Below are positions 1 through 6,751 of a DNA stretch of 64,000 nucleotides, piece after piece. The stretch is from an uncultured Eubacteriales bacterium (GTDB taxonomy: Bacteria; Bacillota; Clostridia; Oscillospirales; CAG-272). The stretch lies in the NCBI GenBank assembly GCA_934402395.1, contig CAKRTQ010000003.1:124001-188000 (forward strand). Reading direction: 5' to 3'. Under the pieces are notes generated by a model that ran no database searches, had not been told where the DNA came from, and worked only from the letters and a program-made list of their open reading frames with translations. A program made the position numbers and the translations under genes. The first letter of the stretch is position 1. Every line of letters begins with the position of its first letter.

Positions 1-120
1 CCTCCCCGCTCCGCGATTGTACTCGCGTATCAGAGATGTATATTTTGCCGCAGCTGCCGATTCCTCTTCCGAAAGTCTTCTGTCGCGGAACTTTTCAGTC
101 GCTTTTTCTTTTTTGTCCAT
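1..120 (-). CDS. Hypothetical protein, 5' part only (runs off the window)
   Basis: The first 40 codons of a minus-strand gene are present and the rest lies outside the window. The visible N-terminus is strongly charged (begins MDKKEKATEKFRDRRLSEEE) and predicted helical, with no signal peptide. A GAGG Shine-Dalgarno motif sits 8 bases upstream of the ATG. The gene starts 10 bases after the apbE stop, so it is probably the next gene of the NusG-II/Gx/ApbE operon. I do not recognise the product. Confidence 0.6.
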   Translation of the reverse strand, partial: MDKKEKATEKFRDRRLSEEESAAAAKYTSLIREYNRGAGR

Positions 121-130
121 TTGCTTTTCC

Positions 131-1171
131 TCAACTTCCCAAAACCGTCAGCGACCGTCCGCATGAAAGCGAAAAGTAACCGTCAAGCCCCGGTGTAATG
201 TAAATTTCATTTTCATATATCAGAACTGCTTCGAACGCAAGGACGGTTCCCTTTTGCTCACAGTAAAGTTTCCATGCGGCATCCGGCGTCTCCGAGACGT
301 ACAGTGACGTGGACAGCGCATCCGCCGCCGCTCCGTTTTCCGACACAACGGCAGTGCTGAGAAGCTTTCCGCGTATCGGCATACCGGTGCGCGGATCAAT
401 AATATGGCAGTATTTTTCGCCTTTTATTTCATAATAACGTTCGTATCCGCCGGATACCGAAATAAACCCGGATCCGATCGAAATATTTCCGGCATACCCT
501 TCGCCGCCGGGATCGCGCAGCGCGATCGTAAAGCTCCCCGAGGGGTGCGTTCCGAACACTGAGATATTTCCGCCGAATGACAGCACGCCGTATGCGGCAT
601 CGGTAGATGAAAGGTATTCAATGACCTTTGCCTCGGCATATCCCTTACCGACGCCGCCGAGATCAAGCATCACCCACGGCTCGCTTTTTGAAAGCACACT
701 GCTTTCCGGGTCGTACGAAATAAACCGCATCCCGCATTTTTTCGCCGCACGTGACACTTCGTCATCCGACGGCAGCATGTCAGTCCGCGCCGATTCGCGC
801 CAAAGAAGCGTAGCCGGGTATGTTGTCGGATCAAAACAGCCCCCGCCGGCCTTCCAGACATCATATGCCGCAAGAAATATTTCTCCGACTTCGCGGCTGA
901 CGGCGCAGCCGCTGCCGGACATATTGAATTTTGCCACCTCCGAGGTGCCGTCCTCGGCAGAAAGCTTTTTTTCAAGCCCGGAGGTTATCTCGCGGCAACT
1001 GTTGAATATCGCTTCGGCACCAACGGTACCATCCGCAAGTTTTACCTCTATCAAAGTATCCATTGCGAAAAAAGAATCGCTGATATAGCGCGCTTTTGCC
1101 GTGCATGACGGAAGAACCGTCAAAAGCACCGCAGCAAGCAATATAAGTTCAATAAATCTTGTTTTTTTCAT
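131..1171 (-). CDS. apbE: FAD:protein FMN transferase lipoprotein (ApbE family)
   Basis: ApbE-family enzymes covalently attach FMN from FAD to threonine residues of flavoproteins such as Rnf/Nqr subunits. The product is about 346 residues with a hydrophobic leader ending in the lipobox LPSC, so it should be anchored outside the membrane. Family features seen include FFAMDT near the N-terminus, LDLGGVGKGYA in the middle, and HIIDPRTGMP followed by AAADALSTSLY near the C-terminus. I chose the ATG at 1171; an in-frame GTG at 1189 is possible. The start lies inside the end of the upstream Gx gene, which implies coupled translation. The substrate flavoprotein is not in the window. Confidence 0.88.
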   Translation of the reverse strand: MKKTRFIELILLAAVLLTVLPSCTAKARYISDSFFAMDTLIEVKLADGTVGAEAIFNSCREITSGLEKKLSAEDGTSEVAKFNMSGSGCAVSREVGEIFLAAYDVWKAGGGCFDPTTYPATLLWRESARTDMLPSDDEVSRAAKKCGMRFISYDPESSVLSKSEPWVMLDLGGVGKGYAEAKVIEYLSSTDAAYGVLSFGGNISVFGTHPSGSFTIALRDPGGEGYAGNISIGSGFISVSGGYERYYEIKGEKYCHIIDPRTGMPIRGKLLSTAVVSENGAAADALSTSLYVSETPDAAWKLYCEQKGTVLAFEAVLIYENEIYITPGLDGYFSLSCGRSLTVLGS

Positions 1172-1721
1172 ATTCCGATCTGTAATCACCGAGTATTTTT
1201 TTCGCCGACGGAAAGAGGAAATTGAGTATTACCCCGTTCACGGCGCCGAAAAAGCATGACGCCGTCAGCATTATTGCAGCGTATGAAAACGCACCGAACG
1301 ACAAAATGATCAGACTCACGGCGCAAAGCTGACCCAGCGAGTGAAACGCAGCGCATAACACCGAGATCCCAATAAAACTCAGCTTTTTTTTCAACGGAGG
1401 CACAAAATAAACGACACACAGCGCAATATATGCCGCCGTCGCTCCGCAAAGCGAAATCATCACCGAAACCGGATTGCCGAACAACATTCCGCTTATAAGC
1501 ACACGACAAACCGACACTGCCGCCCCATCCTTCGGAGAAACAGCCAAAAACACCAGAGTGATAACGATATTTGCCAATCCGGGTTTCACACCCGGCACAG
1601 GCAGCCATGCTCCGAGCGGAAGTGCTGTTTCAAGATATGAAAGCGCAAGCACCATGCACAATGCCGCCGCATCAAAGCAAAGCCGGCGCACAGGCGTCGC
1701 TCCCTCAGCCCGCTTCACCAT
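1149..1721 (-). CDS. Gx transporter family / heptaprenyl diphosphate synthase component I-like membrane protein
   Basis: This is an integral membrane protein of about 190 residues with five or six hydrophobic segments. It contains the sequence GVKPGLANIVITL, typical of the family annotated as Gx transporter or HepPP synthase component I. In Clostridia such genes commonly sit beside NusG-domain-II and ApbE genes, as here. The ATG at 1721 is preceded by GGGAG and lies within the last codons of the upstream gene. Transport of an unknown small molecule is the family expectation; the sequence does not reveal the substrate. Confidence 0.75.
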   Translation of the reverse strand: MVKRAEGATPVRRLCFDAAALCMVLALSYLETALPLGAWLPVPGVKPGLANIVITLVFLAVSPKDGAAVSVCRVLISGMLFGNPVSVMISLCGATAAYIALCVVYFVPPLKKKLSFIGISVLCAAFHSLGQLCAVSLIILSFGAFSYAAIMLTASCFFGAVNGVILNFLFPSAKKILGDYRSEYEKNKIY

Positions 1722-2070
1722 CGGCGCTCCCTTCTCCGGCAATACGCACAACAACGCCTGCCGGGACGCACACTATGCTTTCACCCGCGTTTGAAACGGG
1801 TTTATGCGCTGTACAGATTCCGCACCGGCAATCCGATGCGGAAACCCGCGCGGTCCCGTTTTCAACGGTGAGCACCAACGTATATCCACCGGACATCACC
1901 GTATATTCCCCCGGTACGTCAAGCGGATATCTGATCGTGTCGGTCGCCGTGCGCACCTCTACAGTATTTCCTTTTTCGGCAGGGATCAGACCGACCGCGC
2001 CGCAAAGCAGCGCTGCGAGCAGCACAACGGCAATAACAACGGCATCACCTATTCTGAATTTGACCGACAT
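1705..2070 (-). CDS. NusG domain II-containing protein
   Basis: This is a 121-residue protein with one N-terminal membrane helix (about residues 8-30) followed by a small beta-rich extracytoplasmic domain. The central part (YPLDVPGEY...LVLTVENG) and the motif ASDCRCGICTAHKP match NusG-domain-II proteins of Clostridia. Three cysteines are clustered in that motif. The gene is first in an operon with the Gx protein and ApbE, all overlapping or nearly so, and has its own promoter at 2112-2140. The molecular function of this family is not established. Confidence 0.75.
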   Translation of the reverse strand: MSVKFRIGDAVVIAVVLLAALLCGAVGLIPAEKGNTVEVRTATDTIRYPLDVPGEYTVMSGGYTLVLTVENGTARVSASDCRCGICTAHKPVSNAGESIVCVPAGVVVRIAGEGSADGEAG

Positions 2071-2111
2071 TGTTTCGCGCCGATGCTCCCTTCCGTTTTC
2101 CGATATATAAA

Positions 2112-2140
2112 ATTATATCACATCCTGCGCATAAAATCAA
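2112..2140 (-). promoter_or_regulatory. Sigma-A-type promoter of the NusG-II/Gx/apbE operon
   Basis: On the minus strand TTGATT (2135-2140) and TATAAT (2112-2117) are separated by exactly 17 bases. This places the start site about 35 bases upstream of the NusG-II start codon. Confidence 0.65.
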
Positions 2141-2181
2141 TGGTGGATTTATTACCATGCTTCTTTGATCGGCATACTATC

Positions 2182-2751
2182 CTATAAGAATACCTTTCGT
2201 GTCTGCCTTCCCGCCTCCGCAGCCCCGAACGTCTCGATCACACGCGAAAAATCCGCCACCAGAGAATGCGGCTTGCCAACGGGGTCATCCTGCACCATCG
2301 GAACAAAATAAACGCACTTTCTTGCGATCAGGGCTGCAATGTTTTTGAAGTTCGCCGACATTGCATCGTTCGTTGCAAGCGCGATAACGAGCGGACGGTC
2401 ACAGCGCAGGTGCGCCTTTGCCGCCATCGTGACCGGAGTATCTGTTATTCCGAGCGCAAGCTTGGCAAGCGTGTTCCCCGTGCACGGACATATCACCATG
2501 ACATCAAGCGGCTCTTTCGGACCGAGGGGCTCGGCATCAACAATCGAAATCACCGCACGATTACCGCATATCTCCTCAACACGATGCACAATGTCAGCCG
2601 CTTTGCCGAAACGCGTGTCATACGTGGCTGCATTCAGGCTAAAAACAGGGATTATATCGGCATCCGGTCTTTGCTTTTTCAGCCGCTCAAGCACCTCAAG
2701 CGACCGCCCTATCGTGCAGAACGAGCCGCATATCGCATATCCTATCCTCAT
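2182..2751 (-). CDS. dpaB: Dipicolinate synthase subunit B (flavoprotein)
   Basis: This subunit works with DpaA to make dipicolinic acid in the mother cell during sporulation. The 189-residue product starts with the family sequence GYAICGSFCTIGRSLEVLE, a flavoprotein (HFCD-like) Rossmann fold. It has the internal motif VICPCTGNTLAKLA and later ALATNDAMSANFKNI. Its ATG overlaps the dpaA stop (ATGA), with GGAG just upstream, so the two are translationally coupled. Length matches known SpoVFB/DpaB proteins. Confidence 0.93.
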   Translation of the reverse strand: MRIGYAICGSFCTIGRSLEVLERLKKQRPDADIIPVFSLNAATYDTRFGKAADIVHRVEEICGNRAVISIVDAEPLGPKEPLDVMVICPCTGNTLAKLALGITDTPVTMAAKAHLRCDRPLVIALATNDAMSANFKNIAALIARKCVYFVPMVQDDPVGKPHSLVADFSRVIETFGAAEAGRQTRKVFL

Positions 2752-3650
2752 TGCTCTCCTATTACCCCCTCGCTCTCAAGATACGAAAGCACCGTTTCGC
2801 CTATCATTACCCCCGCCGTTACCGGGGCATATTTTCCTGGAAGCGACAACGCCCACGTGACATTGAGCCCAAGCTTGCCCGCCGTATCAAGGTCGATACC
2901 GCCGGGAACAGAAGCAAGATCGATTATTACCGTATCAGGACTCATACGGTGCAGTATCTCACCCGAAAGCAGCTTTGATGGGATCGTATTGATGATAAGG
3001 TCATACCCGTGCGTGAGGCTTCCCATTCCGCACATCGCCTTTTCAGGGTCAATGTGCAATTGCCTCATGCCGCATATGCCTGCGCGCGCAAGCTCGCTCC
3101 TGCGCCTTGCCGCCACGGTCACATCCGCTCCCATGGAATGCAGAAGTCCCGCCGTGGTCCCTCCGACTCTTCCGTATCCGAGCACAGCAGCGCGGCAGCC
3201 GTTCACAGTTCTGTCAAGCTCCTGCATGGCAATACTGACCGCTCCCTCGGCGGTGGGAAGCGCATTTTTGGTTTTCAACTCTTCCGAATCGAAATAATCG
3301 TATATTTTCACTTCCTTCTCCTCCGCGGAACGCACAAAAAAGTCCGGCAGCCTGCCGCCGAGCACCGGCACGCTTACCGCCTCAAGAAGCACGGAAAGTC
3401 TCAGCCGTGAGTCCGGAGACATCGGACAATTGACACGCACTCCGTCAAACGATGCGGGCAAAGGAAGAATAACGACCGCAGCTCCGTTTATTGCTGAGCG
3501 CCAGTCGTCGCACCTTACGGCACCACCGATGTCCGCACCCGGATCCATTCCCCACACAGCGCATTCAAGCCCGCTTTCCGATAAAAAACGCGCTGCTGCA
3601 GACTGACGCATATCCCCGCCCAGCAGCGCGGCTTTGATTTTGTAGTTCAT
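2748..3650 (-). CDS. dpaA: Dipicolinate synthase subunit A
   Basis: This subunit converts a lysine-pathway intermediate into dipicolinic acid, the calcium-chelated core component of spores. The product is 300 residues when started at the ATG at 3650 (MNYKIKAALLGGDMRQ). A longer frame upstream has no support. An N-terminal domain is followed by a Rossmann NAD(P)-binding region with AVLGYGRVGGTTAGLL and later DLASVPGGID. It overlaps dpaB by 4 bases. A sigma-K-like promoter lies about 50 bases upstream, which fits mother-cell expression. Confidence 0.93.
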   Translation of the reverse strand: MNYKIKAALLGGDMRQSAAARFLSESGLECAVWGMDPGADIGGAVRCDDWRSAINGAAVVILPLPASFDGVRVNCPMSPDSRLRLSVLLEAVSVPVLGGRLPDFFVRSAEEKEVKIYDYFDSEELKTKNALPTAEGAVSIAMQELDRTVNGCRAAVLGYGRVGGTTAGLLHSMGADVTVAARRRSELARAGICGMRQLHIDPEKAMCGMGSLTHGYDLIINTIPSKLLSGEILHRMSPDTVIIDLASVPGGIDLDTAGKLGLNVTWALSLPGKYAPVTAGVMIGETVLSYLESEGVIGEQ

Positions 3651-3700
3651 AGTTGACAACCCTGAATATGTTTTTGCGGCATTTTTGTTTGCCGCTGATA

Positions 3701-3728
3701 TATAATATGAAAAAAAGCGAAGCACAGT
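3701..3728 (-). promoter_or_regulatory. Candidate sigma-K promoter for dpaA-dpaB
   Basis: On the minus strand the sequence CATATTATA (3701-3709) fits the sigma-K -10 consensus CATAnnnTA. An AC dinucleotide (3727-3728) lies 17 bases upstream, matching the sigma-K -35 element. Dipicolinate synthase genes are sigma-K controlled in Bacillus, so sequence and context agree. Confidence 0.55.
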
Positions 3729-3842
3729 TACAGGTCGCATCATCATATTGAACATTACGCACGTTTTTTGCATGACAGGCGCATCGGAATTGCATATTTT
3801 CAACAAAAAATAATTTTGTTCGCAAAAATCGTCAGAAACCTA

Positions 3843-3871
3843 TTGACAAGGTAGGCACAGTGTGATAAAAT
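3843..3871 (+). promoter_or_regulatory. Sigma-A promoter of the methionine-uptake operon
   Basis: A perfect TTGACA (3843-3848) and a near-perfect TAAAAT (3866-3871) are spaced by 17 bases. Transcription would start near 3878, about 35 bases before the leader ORF. No S-box or T-box RNA features are visible between here and metQ. Confidence 0.8.
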
Positions 3872-3912
3872 ACACACATTGAAAATGAATGTCGGAAAAA
3901 AGGAGACACGCC

Positions 3913-4023
3913 ATGAAAAAGCTCATATGCGCCGTTATGGATATGATGATGTCGATGTGCATGTGCTCCATGCGCATGTTTTGCCGTGCTTATATTTCCG
4001 ATGTGCAGCCTTCCGCAAGATGA
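3913..4023 (+). CDS. Met/Cys-rich leader peptide of the metQNI operon
   Basis: This is a 36-codon ORF with AAGGAG ideally placed 6 bases before its ATG. Nine of 36 residues are Met and four are Cys. Residues 9-22 read MDMMMSMCMCSMRM, with eight Met codons in 14. It lies between a consensus promoter and an intrinsic terminator, directly upstream of the methionine transporter operon. That is the classic architecture of an amino-acid attenuator such as hisL or trpL. A small Met/Cys-rich metal-binding peptide is the main alternative, but the context favours a methionine sensor. No homologue is known to me. Confidence 0.75.
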   Translation: MKKLICAVMDMMMSMCMCSMRMFCRAYISDVQPSAR

Positions 4024-4049
4024 TGTAAGGACAAAAACCATTATGTCAA

Positions 4050-4080
4050 AAAAGGGGAACGCCGTCGGCGTTCCCCTTTT
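4050..4080 (+). terminator. Intrinsic terminator (attenuator) between leader ORF and metQ
   Basis: A perfect 14-bp stem (4050-4063 with 4067-4080) has a 3-base loop. Its core GGGGAACGCC/GGCGTTCCCC is followed by TTTTAAATATATTT. It lies 27 bases after the leader stop codon and 40 bases before metQ. Full termination here would silence the transporter genes, so some read-through control is expected. Confidence 0.8.
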
Positions 4081-4119
4081 AAATATATTTCATTCTTTTC
4101 CGAAAAAGGAGTTCCAATC

Positions 4120-4971
4120 ATGAAAAGATTATTCTCGCTTCTGCTCGCTTCTCTTCTCGCATTTGCCGCGCTTGCCTCGCTCACATCATGCAACAATCGC
4201 GGTATTGAAATTGCAGTTCCCAACGATTCTACAAACGAAGCACGCGCACTTCTTCTGCTTGAAGCAAACGGACTTATCAAGCTCAAGGACGGCGCCGGCA
4301 TCACAGCTACCATAAGAGACATCGTTGAAAATCCCTACAACATTAAATTCAGAGAGATGGAAGCCGTTTCTCTTCCCAACGTACTCAAGGACGTTGATTT
4401 TGCGGTCATAAATTCCAATTACGCAATATCCGCCGGACTTAACCCCACCAAAGACTCTGTTGCCATTGAGGGTTCCTATTCCGCATATGCCAACATTCTT
4501 GCAGTCAAGTCGGGCAACGAAAACACACCTGCGATCAAGGCGCTCAAAGCAGCGCTTGAAAGCAGCCGTGTAAAGGATTACATTACTGCCAATTATAACG
4601 GTGCAGTCATAAGCACCGTTGACAATCCCACCGATGGCTATGATTCATCGGTTGACTACACCGCTCTTGCAGGCACCAAGATCACCGTTGCCGCTTCCCC
4701 CACACCGCACGCGGAAATTCTCGAAGAGGTGAAAAAGATCCTTGCCGAAAAGAACATCACTCTTGAAATAAAGGTACTCTCCGACTATGTTGTCCCCAAC
4801 ACCGTTGTCGAAAACGGGGAATGTGACGCCAACTACTTCCAGCACACACCTTACCTTGACGACTTCAACAAGGAAAACGGCACGCACATCGTCTCGGTGG
4901 CATCGATCCATGTAGAGCCTATGGGAATTTACTCATCCAATCACAAGTCGCTTGATGAGATAAAGAAGTGA
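4120..4971 (+). CDS. metQ: Methionine-binding lipoprotein MetQ, circularly permuted
   Basis: This is the substrate-binding lipoprotein of the MetNIQ importer, 283 residues. A signal peptide ends in lipobox LTSC (Cys24). Residues 29-165 (starting IEIAVPND) correspond to the C-terminal half of normal MetQ, through GLIKLKDGAG, DIVENP, AVINSNYA and GLNPTKD to YNGAVIS. A roughly 19-residue linker follows. Residues 185-283 then match the normal N-terminal half, from GTKITVAASPTPHAEI through DANYFQHTPYL to EPMGIYSSNHKSLDEIKK, and there the protein stops. The order of halves is therefore reversed, with every part present once. The RBS is AAAAAGGAG. metN follows after 24 bases. Confidence 0.92.
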   Translation: MKRLFSLLLASLLAFAALASLTSCNNRGIEIAVPNDSTNEARALLLLEANGLIKLKDGAGITATIRDIVENPYNIKFREMEAVSLPNVLKDVDFAVINSNYAISAGLNPTKDSVAIEGSYSAYANILAVKSGNENTPAIKALKAALESSRVKDYITANYNGAVISTVDNPTDGYDSSVDYTALAGTKITVAASPTPHAEILEEVKKILAEKNITLEIKVLSDYVVPNTVVENGECDANYFQHTPYLDDFNKENGTHIVSVASIHVEPMGIYSSNHKSLDEIKK

Positions 4972-4995
4972 TCAGTTACAAAAAAGCGACCGATA

Positions 4996-5994
4996 ATGAT
5001 ACAGATAAAGGATCTATCCAAAACATTTGACAGTGCCGGCGGCAAAGTCACGGCACTCAATAACATCAACCTCACCGTTGGTGACGGAGATATATACGGA
5101 ATAATCGGAATGAGCGGTGCCGGTAAAAGCACACTTGTGAGATGCATCAATATGCTCGAACGTCCTACATCCGGTGATGTTCTCATCGACGGCGTCAGCA
5201 TGACATCGCTTTCCCCTGCCGAGCTTCGTGACGCACGCAGAAATATAACGATGATATTTCAAGGTTTCAACCTGTTAATGCAGAAAAACTGCCTTAAAAA
5301 CGTGTGTTTTCCGATGGAGCTTGCAGGAATTCCGAAGCAAAAAGCCGAAAAAAGAGCTATGGAGCTGTTGCAGATGGTCGGCTTGCCGGATAAAGCACGC
5401 TCATATCCGGCGCAGCTTTCCGGCGGTCAGCAACAGCGCGTAGCGATAGCCCGCGCACTTGCCACCGAGCCCAAGGTCCTCCTGTGCGATGAAGCCACAA
5501 GCGCCCTTGACCCCAACACCACGCACTCAATACTCGGACTCATACGCGAAATAAACCGCCGCCTCGGCATTACCGTTATCGTAATAACGCATCAGATGAG
5601 CGTTGTCGAAGAGATCTGCTCGCATGTAGCGATCCTTGACAACGGCGAGATCGTTGAGGACGGTCCCGTTGGCACCGTTTTTGCAAGTCCGAAGTCGGCT
5701 GCGGCGAGAAGACTTGTTTTCCCCAACGGCGCCGATGAAAGCGTGTCAAATCCCGAGCACGAGACCCGCATGCGCATAATTTTCAACGGAGCCATGGCTG
5801 CCGGCACTCCGTGGATAGCAAAAATGGCGCAGGAAAGAAACGTTCTTGTGAACATTGTATCCGCCGCAACGCGCACGATAGATGACAGGACCTACGGTTC
5901 AATGCTCATAGGCGTACCCGGCGGAGCCGAAAAAACCGCTGTTGTAAAGGAATATCTCGGTTCAATTGACAATGTTACCGTTGAGGAGGTGTGA
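4996..5994 (+). CDS. metN: Methionine import ATP-binding protein MetN
   Basis: This ATPase powers methionine import with MetI and MetQ. The 332-residue product carries Walker A GMSGAGKST near residue 40, the ABC signature LSGGQQQRVAIARAL, Walker B VLLCDEATSALDP and the switch histidine in VITHQMS. Residues from about 255 to the end (RIIFNGAMAAGTPWI...) form the NIL domain, which in E. coli MetN binds methionine and inhibits transport. Regulation is thus likely at both the protein and RNA level. It ends 2 bases before the metI start. Confidence 0.95.
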   Translation: MIQIKDLSKTFDSAGGKVTALNNINLTVGDGDIYGIIGMSGAGKSTLVRCINMLERPTSGDVLIDGVSMTSLSPAELRDARRNITMIFQGFNLLMQKNCLKNVCFPMELAGIPKQKAEKRAMELLQMVGLPDKARSYPAQLSGGQQQRVAIARALATEPKVLLCDEATSALDPNTTHSILGLIREINRRLGITVIVITHQMSVVEEICSHVAILDNGEIVEDGPVGTVFASPKSAAARRLVFPNGADESVSNPEHETRMRIIFNGAMAAGTPWIAKMAQERNVLVNIVSAATRTIDDRTYGSMLIGVPGGAEKTAVVKEYLGSIDNVTVEEV

Positions 5995-5996
5995 TA

Positions 5997-6695
5997 ATGT
6001 CAAATATGTTTTCGGCAGAAAAGATCCGGTTTGCATTCGATCTTCTCAAAAGTGACATCCCGTTTGCAATATGGGAAACACTCTATGTGACCGTGCTTGC
6101 AACGCTTTTTGCTTTTGTTATCGGTCTGCCCCTCGGCGTTATTCTGGTGTGCGGAGACAAGGGCGGGATTCTTCCCCTTCCGGGCTGGCTTATGAAAACG
6201 CTGAACATTCTCGTAAACCTTCTGCGTTCAGTACCGTTTATAATACTTATCGTGGTGGTTTTTCCGCTCACAAGACTTATTGTCGGAACAACGATCGGTT
6301 CGGCTGCCTCGATAGTTCCCCTTGTCATAGCCGCATTCCCGTTTGTTGCCAGATTGGTTGAAGGAAGTCTGCGCGAAGTAAATCCCAACATAATAGAAGC
6401 AGCACTCAGCATGGGAGCAACGCCGTTCCAGATAATAACCAAGGTTATGATACCCGAAAGCGTTCCATCGCTCATATCCAATGCCGCCATTGCCGTAACC
6501 ACAATACTCGGATATACCGCAATGAGCGGTGCTATCGGAGGCGGAGGGCTCGGAAATATCGCTATCATGATCGGCTATAACCGCTACAATTACCCCGTTA
6601 TTATCGTTACCGTTGTGCTGCTCATAATAATGGTTCAGATATTCCAGAGTCTCGGTACATTTCTCTCGCGTCACACGGATAAAAGATTAAAATAA
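5997..6695 (+). CDS. metI: Methionine ABC transporter permease MetI
   Basis: This is the membrane subunit of the MetNIQ importer, 232 residues with about five or six hydrophobic helices. The EAA-type coupling loop to MetN is seen as EAALSMGATPFQIITKVMIPES. I chose the ATG at 5997 because GAGGAGG lies 7 bases upstream; a GTG at 5991 is in frame but too close. It is the last gene of the operon and is followed by a strong hairpin terminator. Confidence 0.95.
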   Translation: MSNMFSAEKIRFAFDLLKSDIPFAIWETLYVTVLATLFAFVIGLPLGVILVCGDKGGILPLPGWLMKTLNILVNLLRSVPFIILIVVVFPLTRLIVGTTIGSAASIVPLVIAAFPFVARLVEGSLREVNPNIIEAALSMGATPFQIITKVMIPESVPSLISNAAIAVTTILGYTAMSGAIGGGGLGNIAIMIGYNRYNYPVIIVTVVLLIIMVQIFQSLGTFLSRHTDKRLK

Positions 6696-6711
6696 GCCTT
6701 ATCCGATTTTT

Positions 6712-6747
6712 TCGCGGGTGCCTCACCTAAAAGCGAGGCACCCGCGA
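6712..6747 (+). terminator. Terminator after metI, at the convergent metI/pcrA junction
   Basis: A perfect 13-bp G+C-rich stem (6712-6724 with 6735-6747) has a 10-base loop and is followed by TCTTTT on the plus strand. It ends 4 bases before the pcrA stop, so it could also slow transcripts from the other side, although the minus-strand side has an A-run rather than a U-run. Confidence 0.85.
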
Positions 6748-6751
6748 TCTT

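Noticed and set aside
621..1088. Long plus-strand ORF within apbE
   Set aside because: It lies wholly inside a well-supported gene on the other strand, has no RBS, and its translation shows no family resemblance.
2266..3297. 343-codon plus-strand ORF across dpaB and dpaA
   Set aside because: It crosses two overlapping recognised genes on the opposite strand; its Arg/His/Ser-rich translation is typical of antisense reading.
3872..4119. S-box (SAM-I) riboswitch or methionine T-box upstream of metQNI
   Set aside because: The segment contains a translatable ORF with SD and none of the recognisable S-box or T-box motifs; the single terminator hairpin does not form the required multi-helix aptamer.
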